A DNA stretch of 5,386 nt, from assembly GCA_041912175.1 (NCBI GenBank), contig JAYRNN010000344.1:1-5386 (forward strand). Reading direction: 5' to 3'. Each line of letters begins with the position of its first letter. The stretch's first letter is position 1. The notes beneath the pieces were generated by a model. It was not told where the DNA came from and did no database searches. It saw nothing but the letters and a program-made list of their open reading frames with translations. This document shows positions 3,072-5,386 of the stretch, piece by piece. Position numbers and translations under genes: made by a program. Source of the DNA: CAZAGA01 sp041912175 (lineage in GTDB: Bacteria; Chloroflexota; Anaerolineae; Anaerolineales; UBA4823).

Positions 3072-5386
3072 ATGGTTCTCTTTCGGAAAGCTTTCCAGTT
3101 CCTCCTGGCTGTAATCATTACTGCAACCCTATCTGGCGGTAACTATCTAAGCAGATTCGCTGCTAAAGGAGCCGCTGCCAATGACAGCCGTGGATCTGTG
3201 GTGCAAGGTAACCAGCCGGGTAACTTTCAATTGCTTTCTGCGACCACGGGTTGGGTTTTGTCAGGGGGGCAACTTTTCCGCAGCCCCGATGGGGGTCAGA
3301 CCTGGTCGATGATCACGCCGCCAGAGGCGCAGTCCGTCTGGACGGCTTACTTCTTGAATGAGCTTGAAGGTTGGGCAGTCACATCGGTTCCGAGTGATTT
3401 ACAGCCCGGCGCCTCGAAGGTGCAATTGGCGACAACGCGGGATGGCGGCGAAACCTGGGAACGCTCTGATCTGGTGTTCGATCCTTTTCCTGACCTTCCT
3501 GGGGCCCAGCCAGAGTCGGTCAAACTGCTTTTCCAGGACACGCAAAATGGCTTACTGACATTCAAACGTCCCACGAGCAGTAATTTCAACGTCTTGGCTG
3601 GCTTCCAGACTACAGATGGGGGGCGTACATGGCAGGCTCTCACCAATCCAGAGCCTGGGATAGCCGCCAGCGACCCGGCAGCAGGGCCTGGCGAAGCAAC
3701 TCAGCGACAAGTGGACATGCTGGACGATAAGATCGGCTGGGCACTCGAAACCAATGGCGTGTGCCAGGCGGACTTACCCAAAAGCGCTGCTACATGCACC
3801 CAATCGCAATCTCTCTTTCATACCCAGGATGGCGGCCAAACCTGGATTCCTTTAGCGCTCCCCGCGAGCTCCGTCTCCCCGGCCCCGCTCGAGCCAGAAC
3901 TGGTTACGACCGGCCAGGCTTTCGATAAATGTGAAGTCGCAAGCCTGAGCCAGCTCCAGACCTGGTGGGATGCGAGTCCTTACCAGGCGGTTAACTTGTA
4001 TATCGGCGGCTCGCTGCGCGCTTGCAGCAATCAAGCTCTGAATGCCGATTACCTTTCCGAAATAGACCGCCAGGGCTGGACATTGATCCCCACCTGGGTC
4101 GGACCTCAGGCGGCCTGCTCGGGTTACAGCCAACGGATCAATTATGATCCTAACAAAGCATTCCAACAAGGAATCGACGAGGCCAATGCCGCCTCGCAGG
4201 CGGCTCAGAATCTGCGTCTTTGGGGGCAGGCGCTCTATTATGACCTGGAAAGTTTCGAGACGGCGAATGAGGAATGCCTGGAATCTGCGAAGGCCTTTAT
4301 CGATGCCTGGAGTGGGCAACTCCACGCTAACGGTTTTGTGGCAGGGGTGTATGGATCGCCTTGCCGATCTGGGCTTCCCGATTTCTGGTACCTGGAGAAT
4401 GCTCCGGAGGCGGTTTGGATCGCCAATTGGTACCTGACGCCGGCTTATAATCCCAATGCGAGTGTGTGGGACATCTACTGCATGGATAGCTCTTACTGGC
4501 CGAACCACCAACGTCTTCGACAATATGCCGGCGGGCACGATGAAACCTGGGGGAGTGTGACGATGAACATCGACAGTAACGTGATGGATGGCATTGTCGC
4601 CCAGGCTTATGGACAATCCAGCCAGATCTGCCCGCGCCCTTCTACGCCGGCGGCCGCTGGCGTGATCCTGTACACGAGCGCCGATTATGACTGCGGTGGT
4701 CGACAGGCCGAGTTCGGCTATGCCTGGCGCGGCGCTCCAGGCTTTTATAACCTGGGCAGTTTTTTTGACGGTCGCGCTTCGTCGATCTATCTTCCTGGCG
4801 GTTGGTCAGCGCGTCTGTATGAGAATCTAAATGGCGCTGGCGGGCAAGTGTGTTTGAGCAACGCTGTGACGAATTTCGCCGGGATGACCTTCAATAATGG
4901 CCATGCTCTCAATGACCAGGTCTCTTCAATGGAGGTATTTACCGCGCTTAATTGTGGCAGCGGCGCCGGTTTGCAAGCCTCCGATATTCAGCCGCCCCAG
5001 GTTTCGATTATTAACCATCTAAAATCTGGTTATCTCAATGCCGCCAATACGTCGCCGGTCGTTATTCAAGCCAACCTGGCGGACACCGGTAGCGGGGTAA
5101 GCCATGCCCAATTCTTTGCCGGCTATTCAACCGGAGGCGCCTGGAACTGGCAAAACCTGGGCTGGGATGTGAACGGCGGAGATGGCTGGAGTGCGAACTG
5201 GAACCCCAGCACAACGCCCGACCAAACCGAGATCGGGCTGTATGTATATGGTTGGGACCAGGCCGGCAATGGCGCCGGGGTGCCTGTGCTCCATTTAACG
5301 CTTGACCGAATTGCCCCCTTTAGCGTCGTGCAGGCATTGCCCGCGACGCTGGATCGGACGGCGATCCATGTCGCCTGGAGCGGTTC
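3072..5386 (+). CDS. Large secreted multidomain protein: Asp-box repeats, DUF1906 GH-like domain, beta/gamma-crystallin-like and Ig-like domains (C-terminally cut by window end)
   Basis: The frame is open for 771 codons to the window edge. ATG 3072 is the first usable start after the in-frame TAA at 3033; its only upstream Shine-Dalgarno candidate, TAGG, is weak. Residues 1-20 (MVLFRK, then a hydrophobic core) form a signal peptide, possibly cleaved after AAA at 34-36. Four Asp boxes (DGGxTW) occur at 73-78, 124-129, 182-187 and 253-258, as in BNR/YCF48-like propeller repeats. Residues of about 281-515 match DUF1906, the Rv2525c-like glycoside-hydrolase-like barrel: FDKC (284-287), YIGG (310-313), GW...TWVGPQA, YYDLESF (389-395), GVYGSPC, WIANWY (449-454), RQY (483-485) and NIDSNV (499-504). 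Residues of about 530-625 resemble a two-motif beta/gamma-crystallin domain with DGRASS and NDQVSS. Residues of about 640-745 are an Ig-like domain (DTGSGV), and another Fn3/Ig-like repeat begins at about 748. All 12 cysteines lie after residue 230, which suggests disulphides. Substrate unknown; cell-wall or exopolysaccharide is a guess. Confidence 0.88.
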   Translation, partial: MVLFRKAFQFLLAVIITATLSGGNYLSRFAAKGAAANDSRGSVVQGNQPGNFQLLSATTGWVLSGGQLFRSPDGGQTWSMITPPEAQSVWTAYFLNELEGWAVTSVPSDLQPGASKVQLATTRDGGETWERSDLVFDPFPDLPGAQPESVKLLFQDTQNGLLTFKRPTSSNFNVLAGFQTTDGGRTWQALTNPEPGIAASDPAAGPGEATQRQVDMLDDKIGWALETNGVCQADLPKSAATCTQSQSLFHTQDGGQTWIPLALPASSVSPAPLEPELVTTGQAFDKCEVASLSQLQTWWDASPYQAVNLYIGGSLRACSNQALNADYLSEIDRQGWTLIPTWVGPQAACSGYSQRINYDPNKAFQQGIDEANAASQAAQNLRLWGQALYYDLESFETANEECLESAKAFIDAWSGQLHANGFVAGVYGSPCRSGLPDFWYLENAPEAVWIANWYLTPAYNPNASVWDIYCMDSSYWPNHQRLRQYAGGHDETWGSVTMNIDSNVMDGIVAQAYGQSSQICPRPSTPAAAGVILYTSADYDCGGRQAEFGYAWRGAPGFYNLGSFFDGRASSIYLPGGWSARLYENLNGAGGQVCLSNAVTNFAGMTFNNGHALNDQVSSMEVFTALNCGSGAGLQASDIQPPQVSIINHLKSGYLNAANTSPVVIQANLADTGSGVSHAQFFAGYSTGGAWNWQNLGWDVNGGDGWSANWNPSTTPDQTEIGLYVYGWDQAGNGAGVPVLHLTLDRIAPFSVVQALPATLDRTAIHVAWSG

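Noticed and set aside
3852..4616. Long open frame of 254 codons on the minus strand
   Set aside because: It lies entirely inside the DUF1906-encoding part of the rightward gene, whose translation shows clear family motifs. The antisense translation has no recognisable domain and no good ribosome binding site was noted; it is a by-product of GC-rich codon use.

Overview
The window reads as a piece of chromosome from a bacterium that invests in large exported proteins, most likely a member of the Chloroflexota (probably Anaerolineae). That assignment is inferred from protein style: an NBR1/FW-type Ig domain joined to a CAP domain in a lipoprotein, a beta-helix protein with an LPL-type C-terminal tail, and a DUF1906 (Rv2525c-like) plus beta/gamma-crystallin-like multidomain protein. 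No rRNA or other taxonomic marker is present, so it stays tentative.

Layout: the left edge (1-84, minus strand) carries the first 28 codons of a diacylglycerol/lipid kinase-like gene, read leftward out of the window. A short divergent spacer (85-163) holds its ribosome binding site, a perfect TATAAT on the minus strand, a palindrome covering that box, and a weaker candidate promoter for the rightward genes. Three genes then run rightward: a secreted right-handed beta-helix protein (164-1729); a lipoprotein with a Thr/Pro-rich stalk, an FW/NBR1-type Ig domain and a CAP domain (1842-3035); and a very large secreted protein that is still open at the right edge (3072-5386). The last one contains four Asp-box (BNR/YCF48-like) motifs, a glycoside-hydrolase-like DUF1906 domain, a beta/gamma-crystallin-like domain with a canonical-looking calcium motif, and at least one Ig-like domain.

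The lipoprotein gene has its own extended -10 promoter at 1797-1805. The large gene follows it after only 36 bases with a weak ribosome binding site and no convincing promoter, so those two are probably co-transcribed. All three rightward products are predicted to act outside the cytoplasm. Their domains (beta-helix, FW-Ig, CAP, GH-like barrel, Ca-binding Greek key, Ig) are of the kind used for binding or remodelling surface polymers or other proteins, but nothing in the window fixes a substrate. No tRNA, rRNA, CRISPR array, mobile element or clear intrinsic terminator was seen, and no gene-free stretch exceeds 120 bases.
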